Source: Ichthyosporea sp. XGB-2017a (Eukaryota; Opisthokonta; Ichthyosporea). From it: DNA of 64,000 bases. This document shows positions 30,747 to 41,757 of the stretch, one piece after another. The stretch lies in contig PDIM01000058.1 in the NCBI GenBank assembly GCA_002811675.1, positions 118,746 to 182,745 on the forward strand. Reading direction: 5' to 3'. The stretch's first letter is position 1. The number at the start of each line of letters is the position of its first letter. The notes beneath the pieces were generated by a model that saw only the letters and a program-made list of their open reading frames with translations, did not search any database and was not told where the DNA came from. The position numbers were made by a program, and so were the translations under genes.

Positions 30747-31430
30747 TCCACTAGCATGAGACAAATATTTAGAATCTTTAGAATTGATCATTTTCTTCAT
30801 GATTTGATTTGTTGCCTGGTAAAAAAAATCACTGCTCTTGATATTGGCATCACTCATACGTGCCCGCTTTTTGGTTGCTTTCCCTCTTTTGCACTGCTTC
30901 TTTCACTTACCCTTAGCGAATAGTGACACCAAACCTACAGCAAGAGGAAAACTTATCTCCTCCGAGCTGCTCGAATAGCTACTCGAAGTGGAAGAGGACG
31001 AAGAAGACATTCTGTTAATAATAAAAAAAACCAAGAAACTCAATCAAGGAATCAAGGAAAAACACTATTTTAACAACCCTTTCCACTTTATTCTAAGATG
31101 GAAATCACCAAACATGAAAACACACACCAAACCAAACAAAACAAAAGAACAACGCAAACACAGCTGAAATACAAAAAAAAATCGAACTGGTAATGCGACT
31201 ATTGCTGCCCCATGCATCATGCAGCTGGGCAGTGTATCTGGGCCATGGGCAGCCTGCATGTATGAAATTTTCCATACAACCCTATCTGGCCCATACAGTG
31301 GCCACCGTGCGCCCATCAAGACCGGCAGCCAAATAAATTAAATGTAAAGGCCCAACCAGCTGCTGCTCCCCATTGAATGGTCATTTTATTTTGGTGTTTG
31401 TTATGTGCTGTGATTTATGTTTGAGAAATC
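30747..31430. other. Head-to-head spacer of Cys-rich gene and RPAP1
   Basis: 684 bp between start codons. It includes a possible upstream serine-rich exon (31010-30911, minus) and the motif CATGCATCATGCAGC (about 31211), similar to one at about 41350 in the TOP2/FHIP spacer. Probably a shared promoter region. Confidence 0.45.
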
Positions 31431-34400
31431 ATGCCTAGACCAAGTCCTATTCCCGAGGATATGGACGGGGAGGATAATCTCCTCGCACAGCAGAAAGAGT
31501 TTATGGCCGATGGGAAAGCACCGGCAGCGAAGCTTTTGACACCAGGGAAAAAGAGGCAGATGGGAAGCAGTAACACGCGGGATGTTGTGTCTTTGGATGG
31601 GCTTGGGGCGTTAGGGAGTATGGGGAAGACAGGGGATGTGTCAGGGATTAAAAAAAGTGTGTACAAACAGAGAAGGGCCAACTTGATGGCTGGAAAGGAA
31701 AATATCGGTGAGAAAGAAACTTCGTCTGGTGCTAAAGAGGAGACGTCCTCCACTGATTCCCGCCCCATGGGCGCTTCTTCTTCTGCCGGGGCCGAAGTAT
31801 TTGCTAGAGAAAGTGTTTTTTCTGTACTAAGCGACATCAAAGAAAAAGATTTTACCCAACCGGTACCGAAAAAGTCTATTTTTGGTAATAAGACTATGCC
31901 TGTGCTTGCTCACCGTTCAAAGGGCATTGATTTGTCCAGAAAAAAAGGACCTTCCACCAGATCATCAAACTCTTCATTTGCAAGCCCCGGGGTTACATCT
32001 GAATCTTCAACCACTAGCCCTGCTGGCTATGGAGGTGAGAAAAATATAACAAACGAAAGCATCGATAAGGAAAATAGAGAAAGACTGGCTTCAATGTCCG
32101 CGGAAGAGATTGAGGAAGCGCGAGCAGAAATCCTAAGCAAACTCGACTCTGGGGTCATTGAATTTTTAAAAGCGCGTAAATCAGGCATGGAGATGGGACA
32201 AGAAAAGAGTGGTGCAAAAGACATGGAGAAGGACATCATTGCTGTGCGTAGCAACGAAGAAAGCGCAACGGATCCGTTGGGAGATGAATTAAAAACGGTT
32301 TTGTGCGAACAGTACGATTTAGGTGGGCTTGTGGGGAAAGATTCGATCGAAAAAGATAAGCTTGAATGGATTGTACATGATGGGAATGAACAAAAGAAGA
32401 AGGAAGAATCAAAAGACAAGCAAAGCAAAGCTCAAATAAGATTTGATTTTGAAGGTCGTGTTATTTCAAAAAATGACAGTGTGAGCCCAGCGTCTGGGCT
32501 TTTTCATCATGGAAATGAGCCAGGGAAAGCGGGATATTCACTTGGCGAGTTAATTCATCTTACTCGAAGCACGGTCCCAGCACAGAGAGCCCTTTCTCTC
32601 AATGTTTTAAGCTGCATTATTCGTAGAGCAAAAAAATTAGAGTATGTTCATCTAGTTGAAGGTGACGTTGTTTCTACTCTTATCGACCTTAATATTGTCC
32701 TTATCCTGAGATGTGCTGTTGATGATTCATCCAATACTGTGATTATTGCGGCTGTCCGTGCTTTACGAGAATTTATTGTTGATGAATTGGATGAAACTTT
32801 TGCGGACCAGCAGCTTGTACATTTCCAAGGCTATCGCATCCCCCAGTTGAGTCCCCCGGCCCCAGAAACCCCCGAAGGATCGGAATTAACTGATATTGAT
32901 GTTGCCAACCACGACCTTGTTCGTGGCCTTCTGAATATGAAAATCTTACCTCGATTGCGTTATATTTTGGAGGTATGCCGTCTTCGTGCAGTCAGGGAAG
33001 ATGTCTTGGACATTCTTATCCGCTTTTGTAGACACTCACCTTCCGTGTGTGAACAGGTGGTTAATTGCCCTCGACTGATAAGTGTTTTATGCGGATCGTT
33101 TATTGATGCTCCTTTTCTGAAGTTAAATGGGGACGGTGCTACATATGAGTGCGTTATACCAAAAGCTTTAAAGCTGATTCGTTGCATATGTCAAATGAGC
33201 TGTAATCTAAGCAGTCAGTTGCTCAGGGATGGCATATTTGAACATTTTCACAAAATGCTTGTTATTTCCCCAAGTGTGGTGGTAGGCGAAGAAGACAAAG
33301 AAATCCGCAATTTACAAATGAAAGCAAGCATTGAGAGTTTTCAAATCATGAGGATTGTGACGGAGTATGGCTTGCACTGTTCGTCTTTTATTGACTTGTT
33401 TCCTATTTTTAGAAAGCATTTTGAAGAACTCAAACAGGTTGCCTGTCAAGTAGAAAACCGCGTGCATGAGACCGGATTCCATGACACGGCCTGCTTTTCC
33501 TTCCTTTTAGTTACATGGGCCACTTCTTTTATTGCCTACTTTCGTGGAATTGTAAACATTGCAGCGGAACCCAGAAAATCTATACCTACCAATATTCTTA
33601 ACTGGGGACAAGTGAGTGAAATGTTCAATTGCTGTATTGAGCTTGTGGGTGGAGTATGTGAAGAGTTTCATGAAAGGGAATGTATCGGAAGCCTAGGATG
33701 CACGTTTTTGGGGGGGCTGTTGTATTTGCTAGATGGCTTTATGAAAGGGGCGGCCTTGCAAATTGAATATTCGCCAGTGGAGACACTGTCATGTATTGAA
33801 AAAATATATGACATGTGTGTTCGTTCAATTCTTACGTCTTCGTATTTGCAGTCTATTTTGGATGATTATAAGTCGTCTAGTTGGGATTCTGAAGCACCTT
33901 TTTTTGCCTCATATAAGCTCTCAAACCTTCCAAGCTTTTGTAGTGGTATGCATGTTTCTTTAATTAGCCAGTCACACTTTATGGGTGCGATATATGACAT
34001 TCTCTTTTTCATGCAGTGCAAAAACAAGGCGGTGGGTTCACAGTTATCAGGATACCTTGGCGGGAATGGTATTCTGAAGTCGTTTGCGTCTGTGTATGCC
34101 AATCGCTTGGCGCAGCAAGGTTGCGAAAAAAGAAACTTTGGTGGAATGAATGTTGTCAAAGGCCCACCTAGTCCATATCGTGACTTTGTACATAGAACTA
34201 GGAATGTCTCTGTAGCGAAATTGCTGCGATTAGTTGGTTTGACCCTCGCCAATACAAAGGACACCTCTTCTTTCGATATAGCCCTTTACGTTGAGCTTGG
34301 TCTTTTTGTTTTAAATTTGCTTGGACCCGGTGACGAAGTATATGTGACCGAAATAGTTGAAAAAATAATTTGTAATTGCAGTTTGATCGAACAACTGGGC

Positions 34401-35444
34401 TTTTCTCTGGATTACAAGACATCTGTAAATGTTAAAAACCTGTTAGAGGACTGTATCGGAACGAAGAGAACTCTTCGCAAGTCAGAAGCGTATGAAGCAG
34501 TTGAGTGCTTGGAGATAAGTTGTCTTACTTTTAGCCTCAAATCCACTCTTCCGCTCCCAAGTGATTGGATGTTTTTACCTGCAGTGAACATTCACAACAC
34601 CTTGAAAAAGAACACAGAAGGGAATGTTGACCATGATATGAAGCTACTTCTTCTGAACGATATATGTGCCCAAGTTCAGTTCTGGCTCGACCTGGAAAAG
34701 CTATTTCCTGCTTTTATGAAAAAAATTAAACTGTCAACCAAACTTTGTCGTTGGTACTGCGTCTTTCTGATCTCTGACGATCTATTCCACGAGCCGTCTA
34801 TCGCTGAAGTTCTTCACGAGCTATTTGAACTTTATATACAAGACGAAGCTTTAGCTGACCTGACATTCACGGATGTGGTTGGCGTCTCTTTTTATGATTA
34901 CTATGTCGAGCTAGTTGAACATTTTCTAAACGTTTCTTACGGCCATCAACTATTTGGCAGGAGTATATGCCTTCCACTCCGTCAAATGTGTGATCCTTTG
35001 TATAAGCAATTGGTATGGTCAGAGCTCAGTGGGCTGCTGAGGGTGCTTCCATTGACAGTAGATGATCTTCCTGGTGACATTGAAGGCTACTTATACCCTA
35101 TCGAAACAGATTTAAAACTGCTCTCGCTTTACAGTGAATGTTTATCGAACGGAATATGCCGTAAAGACTGGTGTCCGGCATTGTATTATGTGGCCATTCA
35201 TCATCTATCAAGTGTTCTTTTTGGTTCTGTCGTGTCTGAAGAGGAGGAGGAGATTCAAAAGGTAAATTCTTTTAAGCTTTCTTTGGCAAGAAAGCTTCTA
35301 TCATTGCCTGGTTCAAATTGTGTGCGAGTAGATATCTTATCTAACGTTTCGGCGCTTGAGATCTCCTCTTTCCCTACTGCAAACCCAGAGTTAGCATCAC
35401 TTCGACTGCCCATTCTTGAGAGTTTAGCAAATGACAAATCATAG
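31431..35444 (+). CDS. RPAP1: RNA polymerase II-associated protein 1 (RPAP1)
   Basis: 1337 residues in one exon, close to the animal length of about 1390. The N-terminal third is disordered and Ser/Lys-rich, with KKSIFGNK. The RPAP1_N signature follows (about 215-255; SAEEIEEARAEILSKLDSGVIEFLKARK). The RPAP1_C signature (about 300-350) includes EKLEWIVHDG and AQIRFDFEGRVIS. The remaining 900 residues are helical-repeat-like. RPAP1 helps assemble and import RNA polymerase II and supports Mediator-dependent transcription. A poly(A) signal (AATAAA) lies within ten bases of the stop, so the 3' UTR is short. Loss of any core motif was not seen. Confidence 0.9.
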   Translation: MPRPSPIPEDMDGEDNLLAQQKEFMADGKAPAAKLLTPGKKRQMGSSNTRDVVSLDGLGALGSMGKTGDVSGIKKSVYKQRRANLMAGKENIGEKETSSGAKEETSSTDSRPMGASSSAGAEVFARESVFSVLSDIKEKDFTQPVPKKSIFGNKTMPVLAHRSKGIDLSRKKGPSTRSSNSSFASPGVTSESSTTSPAGYGGEKNITNESIDKENRERLASMSAEEIEEARAEILSKLDSGVIEFLKARKSGMEMGQEKSGAKDMEKDIIAVRSNEESATDPLGDELKTVLCEQYDLGGLVGKDSIEKDKLEWIVHDGNEQKKKEESKDKQSKAQIRFDFEGRVISKNDSVSPASGLFHHGNEPGKAGYSLGELIHLTRSTVPAQRALSLNVLSCIIRRAKKLEYVHLVEGDVVSTLIDLNIVLILRCAVDDSSNTVIIAAVRALREFIVDELDETFADQQLVHFQGYRIPQLSPPAPETPEGSELTDIDVANHDLVRGLLNMKILPRLRYILEVCRLRAVREDVLDILIRFCRHSPSVCEQVVNCPRLISVLCGSFIDAPFLKLNGDGATYECVIPKALKLIRCICQMSCNLSSQLLRDGIFEHFHKMLVISPSVVVGEEDKEIRNLQMKASIESFQIMRIVTEYGLHCSSFIDLFPIFRKHFEELKQVACQVENRVHETGFHDTACFSFLLVTWATSFIAYFRGIVNIAAEPRKSIPTNILNWGQVSEMFNCCIELVGGVCEEFHERECIGSLGCTFLGGLLYLLDGFMKGAALQIEYSPVETLSCIEKIYDMCVRSILTSSYLQSILDDYKSSSWDSEAPFFASYKLSNLPSFCSGMHVSLISQSHFMGAIYDILFFMQCKNKAVGSQLSGYLGGNGILKSFASVYANRLAQQGCEKRNFGGMNVVKGPPSPYRDFVHRTRNVSVAKLLRLVGLTLANTKDTSSFDIALYVELGLFVLNLLGPGDEVYVTEIVEKIICNCSLIEQLGFSLDYKTSVNVKNLLEDCIGTKRTLRKSEAYEAVECLEISCLTFSLKSTLPLPSDWMFLPAVNIHNTLKKNTEGNVDHDMKLLLLNDICAQVQFWLDLEKLFPAFMKKIKLSTKLCRWYCVFLISDDLFHEPSIAEVLHELFELYIQDEALADLTFTDVVGVSFYDYYVELVEHFLNVSYGHQLFGRSICLPLRQMCDPLYKQLVWSELSGLLRVLPLTVDDLPGDIEGYLYPIETDLKLLSLYSECLSNGICRKDWCPALYYVAIHHLSSVLFGSVVSEEEEEIQKVNSFKLSLARKLLSLPGSNCVRVDILSNVSALEISSFPTANPELASLRLPILESLANDKS

Positions 35445-35809
35445 TATGTAATAAAAATAATAATCTGCAGTCGTCATTTCAACAAAAAGCGCGTGCACTG
35501 AAAGCACAATTCCCTAATTGGCACACAGATGACCCTAATAGAGCACAAAGAGGTGCGTAGGGTACCAGCCAAAGCACATGCTTTTCTTAACTAGCCAATG
35601 GGAGGCTGGTCTCCATATCTTCCTCCCTTCTGATTGGTTCCCTTATTACCTTCCCTCTCATCCTCCTCAAAACTATAAATGCAGCATTTGAGCATTTGGA
35701 GGTTTGATGAAAAACCTTTTATACTTTCTCTTGTAGATTTACTTTAAATATTCAATCTTCATTTTAGATATTTAAATCTTGTTCCTTTGTATATTTTTTC
35801 ATTAACACT
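35445..35809. other. Intergenic, promoter of the Tim17-family gene
   Basis: This includes a TATA-like element and pyrimidine-rich sequence just before the next start codon. No gene was seen. Confidence 0.5.
35674..35680 (+). promoter_or_regulatory. Candidate TATA box (TATAAAT)
   Basis: It lies about 130 bp upstream of the ATG at 35810 in a short spacer, preceded by a pyrimidine-rich stretch. Confidence 0.4.
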
Positions 35810-36271
35810 ATGCAGATTACATTTTCTATTCCTCAGTTTGGCTCTTTCTTCAACGCCAGTCCCGCCTTTGCCACAACAATGGAGCACTCAAAAGTTGGTG
35901 CAGGATTTGGTGCCATTCTTGGACTTTACACTCAAGCTCAATCAGGCACAATTAAGAAAGTACCGGGGGCTATGTATCCTTTGAATACAAAACCGGGGCT
36001 TTATATGAGAAGCTCAATCGTATATGCGGGGTCTAGTGCAATGTATTTGGGAAGTTATGGACTTATCAATCATTCAATGGGGGAACTGAGACAGAAGGAC
36101 GATCTCCTGAATCCAACGGTTGCATCAATAGTGAGCGGACTTCTCATTTCTTTTCCGAGTAGGCGGGTGGGTGTTATGGCTGGAACTGCCGCTATACCCA
36201 CACTCACATTGATTGCGTGTCACTACTTCACAGGGAAGAAGTGGGATGATAAGTTTGATGGGCTGTTCTAA
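35810..36271 (+). CDS. Tim17/22/23-family small membrane protein, likely complex I NDUFA11
   Basis: 153 residues with an ATG start. Glycine-rich hydrophobic segments occur at about 28-45, 70-88, 105-120 and 125-140, the four-helix pattern of the Tim17/22/23/OMP16 superfamily. A loop reads LRQKDDLLNPTVASIVSGLL, resembling the KxDDPLN-x-GG loop of NDUFA11 (B14.7), an accessory subunit of mitochondrial complex I. The protein lacks the RxxPxxxGG features of TIM17 itself. TIM22 or an unknown family member is the alternative. It is convergent with TOP2. Confidence 0.5.
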   Translation: MQITFSIPQFGSFFNASPAFATTMEHSKVGAGFGAILGLYTQAQSGTIKKVPGAMYPLNTKPGLYMRSSIVYAGSSAMYLGSYGLINHSMGELRQKDDLLNPTVASIVSGLLISFPSRRVGVMAGTAAIPTLTLIACHYFTGKKWDDKFDGLF

Positions 36272-36617
36272 AGACCATTCATTTGGCTATTCTTCTACTA
36301 AACTCACAAACAGAAACGATACCTACTGAGAGGGAAAGTCTCCTGGAGAGATCCCTTTTGCTTGTTAATAAACCTTTAAAATTAAAAATTTATGTAAACA
36401 ATTGCATTTAAGTGAGGCTTTATTATATTCAAGGGTGTGCTTGTGAACTGTGACCTGTGAAGGGAGGGGGCGGGGGGCTAAAGGGAGTTACATATGAAGG
36501 CTAAGAGTCATTTACAATAAAAACATCGATTGAGTGCACATAGTACCAAAGGTAATACATTTTGAAATTTTAAGAGCAAAAACGTGCATGCATGATGATA
36601 AAAAAATAAGCATGGAA
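36272..36617. other. Convergent 3' spacer
   Basis: 346 bp with AATAAA-type signals on the plus strand (near 36366 and 36518) for the Tim17-family gene and the 3' UTR of TOP2 on the minus strand. Nothing else was seen. Confidence 0.5.
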
Positions 36618-39600
36618 TTAATAGTCGGGCAAGAAGTCACTTCCACTATCGTCTTCTTCCTCTTCGCTGCTGCTGATTTCAACAACCGTCTTCTTTGCTA
36701 CAGCAGCAGCTCGACGAGGCTTGGATGTACGACTAGTTGTAGGAACAACTTCGTCCGGATCAGAAAAGCAAAAGTCATCTTCACTACTTTCTACCTTCTT
36801 TTTAGCTGGGGCTTTGGCCGGGGCGGTGCGCTTACCTTTCACAACCTTTTTGGGCTTCGCGGTAGGCTTTGCTTTTGCGGCTTCAGGTTCAGAAAACTCG
36901 TCATAAATGTTTGAAACAGCACTTTGGATTTTTGATTTATCCTGAGTCCTGACTTTCTTGCTCTTTGGCACTACTGACGGGGAAGAAACTTCCATCATAC
37001 TAGGACTCCTACAGTGTTTGTTATTGGACAGTTGCATTTTCTGAGCGATGCGCTGGGCCAAAGTAAGCACTTCTTCCCCTTCTGAATCACTGCAGTAGGC
37101 AGTAGATTTGGCAACAGCAGAAGCTTGCCTTTGGGGGGAAGCCTTAGAGGCCTTCACAGCAACTTGCTTAGCTGGCTTTACGTCAATCTTGTCCTCAGTG
37201 TCACTGTCTTCCATTACTTCCAGCTTGATTTCAGCTGCTTTCTTTGATGCCCTGCCAGCGGTCGGTTTAGGCTTTGCAGGGGCTTCTACTTTAACATTTT
37301 TCCCGCTAGAGCTAGCCGCCGAAGATTTCTTTTTGGTCGTTGGCACATAGTTATCATCATCTTCGTCTTTAATTTTTTTGGTCATCCTTTTTCCGCCTTT
37401 AGCTTTCTTTGCCCTTGCCATTGCAATATCCTTGTCCTTTTCGGCCTTTTCTTTCTCATCGAGCTCCTCCAAATTTTCGATAAAATCATCTAAATCCGCA
37501 TGCCATAGGTCTTCGGGAGATTTATCTAAGAGCTCAGAGAGTTCTCGTTCCTTTTCATCTCGTTCTTTCTTAAGTTTTTCCACTTTTTCCAGTGTAAGGT
37601 TCCACATAGGCATTGACAGTAGGTAGTCATACCCACCTGTTGCGATCCCACTATGCAAATCGTCCTCCTCACCTGGACTGTTCGTGCTCTTAGATTTCTG
37701 GGGAAATTGAGCATATTTCTTTTCTTTCAATTCGGCAAGAAGGGCATCTTTCTTGCGATTACTAATGACTAATTCACCATTAATAATCGACAAAATAAAG
37801 CGAACTTTGTTATCAAGTCTACTCCATTCTTCAGTTAGACAGTCAGCAAGATGAGATTTTCGCTTTCGGTAGAAGGACAGGCGAAGACGATAAAATTCCT
37901 CTAAAAGTTCATTGGCATTGTCGTATTTTCTAATTCTGTTTTCATGGTCAAATAGAACCATATTGGTCAAACTCAACTGCGAGACAAGTTTGAATTTCTT
38001 TTCAATGCCGATGCTTTCGGCCTCGCGCATCTTTTCTTCAGTCAAAATAACAGTGAAATCCACAGTCGTATCAGTGTGATGCTCCTTGTAGTCCTTAATA
38101 AACGCAGGTACTTTGTCTGTGCCAGTGACCATGCTTTCCAGAAACTCCTTGTAATTTTGAGTCCAACTCCTGAGCGGCAATTCCGTGATGCGCAGCGTTG
38201 TTTCATCTATCTTTTCATACTTCCCATGCACCAAATACTTATTTTCCGCTACAAATTCAATAAAACCATCATAGCCTTTATACCACGGGTGCATCACTTC
38301 AGCGGGTTCGCCATTCATCAATCGCTTAAGATTGGCAACAATATCCCTGGGGTTAAAATTGGGTACATAGGTACTCCATCCAGTTCCAATACCGTCACTG
38401 CCATTTACAAGAACTGAAGGTAAAATAGGCATGAACCACTCAGGCTCGATAGATTGACCATCATCATCCAGGTACTTAAGCAGATCAGCATCTCTCGTAT
38501 CAAATACATTTTTTGTAATAGAAGACAGTTTGGTAAAAATGTAACGAGGACTTGCTGCATCCTTGCCTCCTTGCAGTCGAGTTCCAAATTGGCCAGCTGG
38601 GACAAGAAAGTTAACGTTATTGCTCCCTACATAATCCTGTGCAAGATTAATTATCGTTCCACACAAACTGACTTCTCCGTGGTGATAAGCTGAATGTTCA
38701 GAAACGTAACCAGCAAGCTGCGCCACTTTAATTTCTTCCTTTAGATTTCTTTTAAAGCAACTAAAAAGAACTTTTCGTTGTCCTGGCTTGAAACCATCAA
38801 CCATGCTTGGAATAGATCTTATATTATCAGCCATGCTAAACAAAATTAACTCCTTATTGATGAAATCGGAGTATGAAATGCTTTCTGTGTTTTGATCAAG
38901 AAAAAGATTGGCATCACAAGTTCGAAGCCATTCCTTTCTGTCATCAGCTTTTTTTTTGCTAAACGCCAAGTCAATATCCATTTCATTTTCATTTCCTGTA
39001 TATTCAAAGGCTAATTTATGCCTACTCATGTCCGAAAAGTACTCCTTCGCTTCCTTCATGGTGCTGGTACCCAAACCTTTGTAGTACTTGATTTTCCAAC
39101 CTTTCTGGGGTGTATTTTCTTTCCAGTGTTCATATTCCGGAAGGGTGTAAAAGGAAACGCTATTGTTGCCTTTAGTGCATTTTACAATAGGGGTAATGAA
39201 CTCAACAAGAAACCCAGGAACTTTAAGGAGGCTGGGCCAAAAGTGATGAATAAAATTGATCAAGAGACCTTTGATATGAGATCCGTCGTGGTCTTGGTCG
39301 GTCATAATCATCAAGCTCCCGTACCTCAAAGATTTTGAATCTTCATAGTTTTTCTTAAATTGTAACCCAAGAATTTTTACGATGTTCTGGATTTCGGCAT
39401 TTTCCATAATTTGCTTATGAGTTGCCTCACGGACATTGAGGAGCTTACCACGTAATGGAAAGACACCATACTTGTCCCTGCCTACAACACCAAGTCCACT
39501 TACTGCAAGAGCTTTGGCGGAATCTCCTTCTGTCAAGATCAGGGTACAACTAGTCGAATTTCGACCGCCGGCATCATTGGCGTCATCTAGTTTTGGTATA

Positions 39601-41090
39601 CCACACAATCGAGTTCTCTTAGAGCCACTGCACTTTTTACTCAGCTGCGACTCTTGCTTGATCTTTACCCAATTCAAAATATTTTCAACTACTCCAGTAT
39701 TAAGAACAGCTTTAACAAACTTGTCACTGAGACTGCACTCTGATCCAAATGCCTTTGCTCTTAGGGTCATATTCTCCTTTGTTTGAGAGTCGAAAGATGG
39801 ATTTTCGATTAAACAATTGATAAAAACCCACAAATGGTTCTTAATTTGAAAGGGTTTCAACGTAGCCTTTGTTTTCTTATTCACAGCTTTGATCAAGCTA
39901 GCCACCATCTGATCGGTCACATAACTTACATGGGTACCACCTTTAGTGGTGGCAATGTTGTTCACAAAGCTGACCTGCTGAAATTGACCATGTTCACTAG
40001 GTGTAACACAAATCTCCCACCGTTCATTAACAACTTCATGAACAACTGGGGCAAGTTCTTCACGATTTTTCAAATATAGGCCTACATAGTCAGAAAAGCT
40101 TCGCACGGGAAGTTTTTCGCCATTAAGAAATACCTTCACTCCGCGGAGACAACCAGCGACATCATATGCCCGGCGGCGAAGCAGGCCAATAAAACCACTA
40201 TCCAGTTGTGTCATACCGAATTTTTCAAGATCTGGAGTAAAGGTAATACAAGTATAATCATCTTTTGATTTGGTGATTTTAGGCTTACCAATTACAGACA
40301 TATTGTTAGAGAAGACCTGCTTAAATTTTTGTCCAGAGCTAGAATCAGAAGTTTCCACAATAAATTCTTTACTGAAAATGTTGCAAAGCTTAGCACCATA
40401 ACCATTTCGTCCACCTGTAACTTTCTTTTCATTGTCATTATAATTGGAAGAGGTCAAAAGGTGCCCGAAAATGAGCTCGGGCACATAAACATTTTCAACA
40501 GAGTGCATAACAACAGGGATTCCTTTGCCATTGTTCCACACAGAAATTGAGCAATTTTCAGTATCAATGTCAATTTTTATGGCATTCATAGTGGGATCAC
40601 GGGCTTTGTTGTCGGCAGCATTAACCAAAATTTCATCAAAAATTTTGTAGAGGCCGGGCACAAAGCTAACATCAGTCTCTTTAAAAGTTCCATCGCTGTC
40701 ACACACCCACAACTGCTGAGAAATCTCCTCTACCGACCCAATATAGGTATCGGGTCTCAAAAGAATGTGCTCCAATTGGGTTTTCTTTTGATAAATGTCT
40801 TCTACAGCTTTTCCCTTGTCAGACTTTGAGGCACCTGATGCAGCAGCTTTTTTCACATTGTGCTGAGCACCAGATTCTTTCAAAACATTTTTAGAACTAG
40901 CTTTAGATTTCAGAGGCTTGGATGCCTTCTTTGAGGCTTTCTACAGCCATTTTTTTTAGAAAAACGATGTGAGAATTAGCAACTACACACAAATCTATTT
41001 AACTCTCCAGAAGAAGACAAATATACACAAACCTACCTCGGGCATCCAATCATCCTCTTCCATCTCAAACACATCATCGTCACTAATCAT
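36618..41090 (-). CDS. TOP2: DNA topoisomerase II
   Basis: Two exons: 41090-41037 (18 acidic residues) and 40940-36618, joined in phase 0 (GTAGGT donor, TGTAG acceptor), giving 1458 residues. The GHKL ATPase domain has EILVNAADN and GGRNGYGAKLCNIFS. The TOPRIM domain has LTEGDSAKALAVSGL and TDQDHDGSHIKGLLINF. The breakage-reunion domain has AAYHHGEVSLCGTI and SPRYIFTKLS with the active-site Tyr818. A C-terminal region of about 250 residues is Lys/Ser/Glu-rich and probably nuclear-localising. It passes duplexes through one another with ATP in replication and chromosome segregation, alongside condensin (SMC2 lies 8 kb away). The first methionine comes from exon 1; the frame of exon 2 has no ATG before the ATPase domain. 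Confidence 0.96.
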
Positions 41091-41757
41091 GATAACAATA
41101 GATCAATGCTATACGCCAAAGTATAGCAAAACAGCAGGCTACCAATAAGCAATTGTCAATGTATCACAGGCAGCACAAATCAGACAAACTCACACACAAC
41201 CAAACTACAACCAGGGACATGAATTAGCGCTGTCTTAATCAGTTAATAGTTAATAGTTAATCTGCAGCAAAGCTAAACTGCCGCGGTGCAGAGAAAAAAA
41301 GAAGGAGGCAGGAGGAGGAGGAGGAGGGTATAGACGTATAGTCCACTCCATGCATGATGCATGATGATGCAGCCAGCACTCACATTCCTGAGGGAGGATT
41401 TTCCCGCCAATTCTGGATCATTAGACCCTCCTAATTCACACTTCTGCGACTCCAGGGCCCAGGCCCAACTCTGAAGTCTGAACTCTTGAAGTCTGAGGGG
41501 GGATGGGGCTAGGGTTAAGACTCTCTCTCCCTCTCTCCCTCTCCCTCTCCCCCTCTCATTGAGGAAGAGTGACAAAGCTAATCAACCAGCCAGCCTGACA
41601 GTCAGGGATTTCCATTGCTGCTTGTCTATACTCTGTAGGTGGATGAGGCTATGCTCAAGACCCCATACCTCTAGCAAGGAGAAGAACATATCAACCAGAA
41701 CATTTCAGGGGCTGTGTTGGTTACTGTTATTCTCATGGGGCGACGACTGTGTGCAAG
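41091..41757. other. Head-to-head spacer of TOP2 and FHIP
   Basis: 667 bp between start codons. It contains a GGA-rich run (about 41308-41330), ATGCATGATGCATGATGATG (about 41352) and a CT-rich stretch (41520-41560). Probably a shared promoter. No gene was seen. Confidence 0.45.

Noticed and set aside
41521..41558. CT-rich tract in the TOP2/FHIP spacer as a functional polypyrimidine or triplex element
   Set aside because: It is plausible as promoter sequence, but nothing beyond composition supports a specific role.
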